Part shown: in pieces, positions 5,902-6,310 of the stretch
Numbering within the stretch: position 1 is the first letter of the stretch
Layout: each line of letters begins with the position of its first letter
Source of the DNA: Pyrinomonadaceae bacterium
GTDB taxonomy: Bacteria > Acidobacteriota > Blastocatellia > Pyrinomonadales > Pyrinomonadaceae
Assembly: GCA_018060305.1 (NCBI GenBank)
Contig: JAGOWF010000164.1
Span: forward strand, 1 to 6,310
Direction of reading: 5' to 3'
Length of the DNA stretch: 6,310 nucleotides
Made by a program: the position numbers and the translations under genes
Notes under the pieces: model-generated
The model's database searches: none
Seen by the model: the letters and a program-made list of their open reading frames with translations, nothing else
Told to the model about the DNA's origin: nothing

Positions 5902-6310
5902 ATGCACGACAAGATAAATTCCACACACACGACACCTAAGCTCCCTCGACGAGCGAATGAACGGATGGAACTGAGCAATAATGCGGCGCCGATCGAGCCA
6001 CTATTCGACTCGTTTTGGTGCTCGCGTGAGCTTGCGCTGCTTTTTGGGGCGGCGGGCACGGGGAAAAGCATGCTGGCAATGATGCTCGCTGAGCGTCTCG
6101 CTCGCGGCAAAGGCATTGAGGGCTTTGTGATGCCCGAGCGGCAGCGCAAGGTGCTCTACGTCGATCTCAAGCTGTCGGACACGCAGTTTGGGCTGCGCTA
6201 CAGCGACCCCGAAACGGAGCGCGATTACGTGTTCTCGGACAATCTGTATATCGACCGCCCGCCGTCCATCGATCAGCTCGTGCCGTGGCTTCGCGACGGG
6301 ATCGCCGCCG
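5902..6310 (+). CDS. AAA_25/RepA-like P-loop ATPase, N-terminal part (cut by window end)
   Basis: The frame is open from the ATG to the last base, 136 complete codons, so the C-terminus lies outside the window. After a polar, basic N-terminus of about 35 residues come FWCSRELALLFGAAGTGKS (38-56), with the Walker A motif GAAGTGKS at 49-56, a helix with MLAERLARG, and a second strand RKVLYVDLKLSD (82-93) leading into QFGLRY. This order matches the RecA-fold ATPases of the RepA/AAA_25 group, which include plasmid replication helicases and many mobile-element ATPases. At residue 90, where I remember related proteins having glutamate (D-x-E-L-S-D), this one has lysine. Walker B and the C-terminal half are not visible. 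It has its own strong promoter and is divergent from the AlbA_2 gene. A role in replication, DNA handling or defence is possible but not shown. Confidence 0.85.
   Translation, partial: MHDKINSTHTTPKLPRRANERMELSNNAAPIEPLFDSFWCSRELALLFGAAGTGKSMLAMMLAERLARGKGIEGFVMPERQRKVLYVDLKLSDTQFGLRYSDPETERDYVFSDNLYIDRPPSIDQLVPWLRDGIAA

Noticed and set aside
5889..6149. Antisense open frame over the start of the ATPase gene
   Set aside because: The + strand there has a near-perfect ribosome binding site, a strong promoter and a Walker A motif; the antisense product has no recognisable features.

Overview
The window looks like a piece of a moderately GC-rich (about 55%) bacterial chromosome. Three things suggest a soil- or sediment-type environmental bacterium: surface-glycan genes, an AlbA_2/Schlafen-type regulator, and a REP-like inverted element of a kind I associate from memory with Acidobacteriota (Blastocatellia/Pyrinomonadaceae). 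That taxonomic guess is weak and rests on recollection, not on a search.

Layout. (1) Positions 2-2448, + strand: the last residues of a GT2 polyprenyl-phosphate glycosyltransferase, then 17 bp later a 767-aa polytopic membrane protein whose C-terminal third is a six-repeat NHL beta-propeller. (2) Positions 2462-4131, - strand, convergent with the first pair: a second, complete DPM1/GtrB-like GT2 glycosyltransferase, coupled by a 4-bp ATGA overlap to a class I SAM-dependent methyltransferase. (3) Positions 4216-5505, - strand: a 429-aa AlbA_2 (Schlafen-fold) plus HATPase_c_4 protein of the COG2865 type. (4) Positions 5506-5901: a non-coding region with a 115-bp REPIN/BIME-like element made of two inverted GTAG-hairpin units, a further hairpin, A/T tracts, a strong sigma70-type promoter and two nested inverted repeats. 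(5) From 5902 to the window end, + strand: the N-terminus of an AAA_25/RepA-like P-loop ATPase, truncated by the window edge.

How the genes fit together. The two GT2 enzymes probably each load a sugar on a polyprenyl-phosphate carrier at the inner face of the cytoplasmic membrane. The polytopic NHL protein is a plausible GT-C-like partner that would use or handle a lipid-linked sugar on the outer face, with its propeller outside the membrane. The methyltransferase probably modifies a glycan or glycolipid. The AlbA_2 protein and the AAA_25 ATPase are accessory-type genes of nucleic-acid or regulatory character and have no evident link to the glycan genes. The most unusual items are the GT-C-like/NHL fusion, the REPIN with a compensatory base-pair change between its two hairpins, the nested inverted repeats around the ATPase promoter, and a lysine where related ATPases, as I recall them, carry the likely catalytic glutamate.
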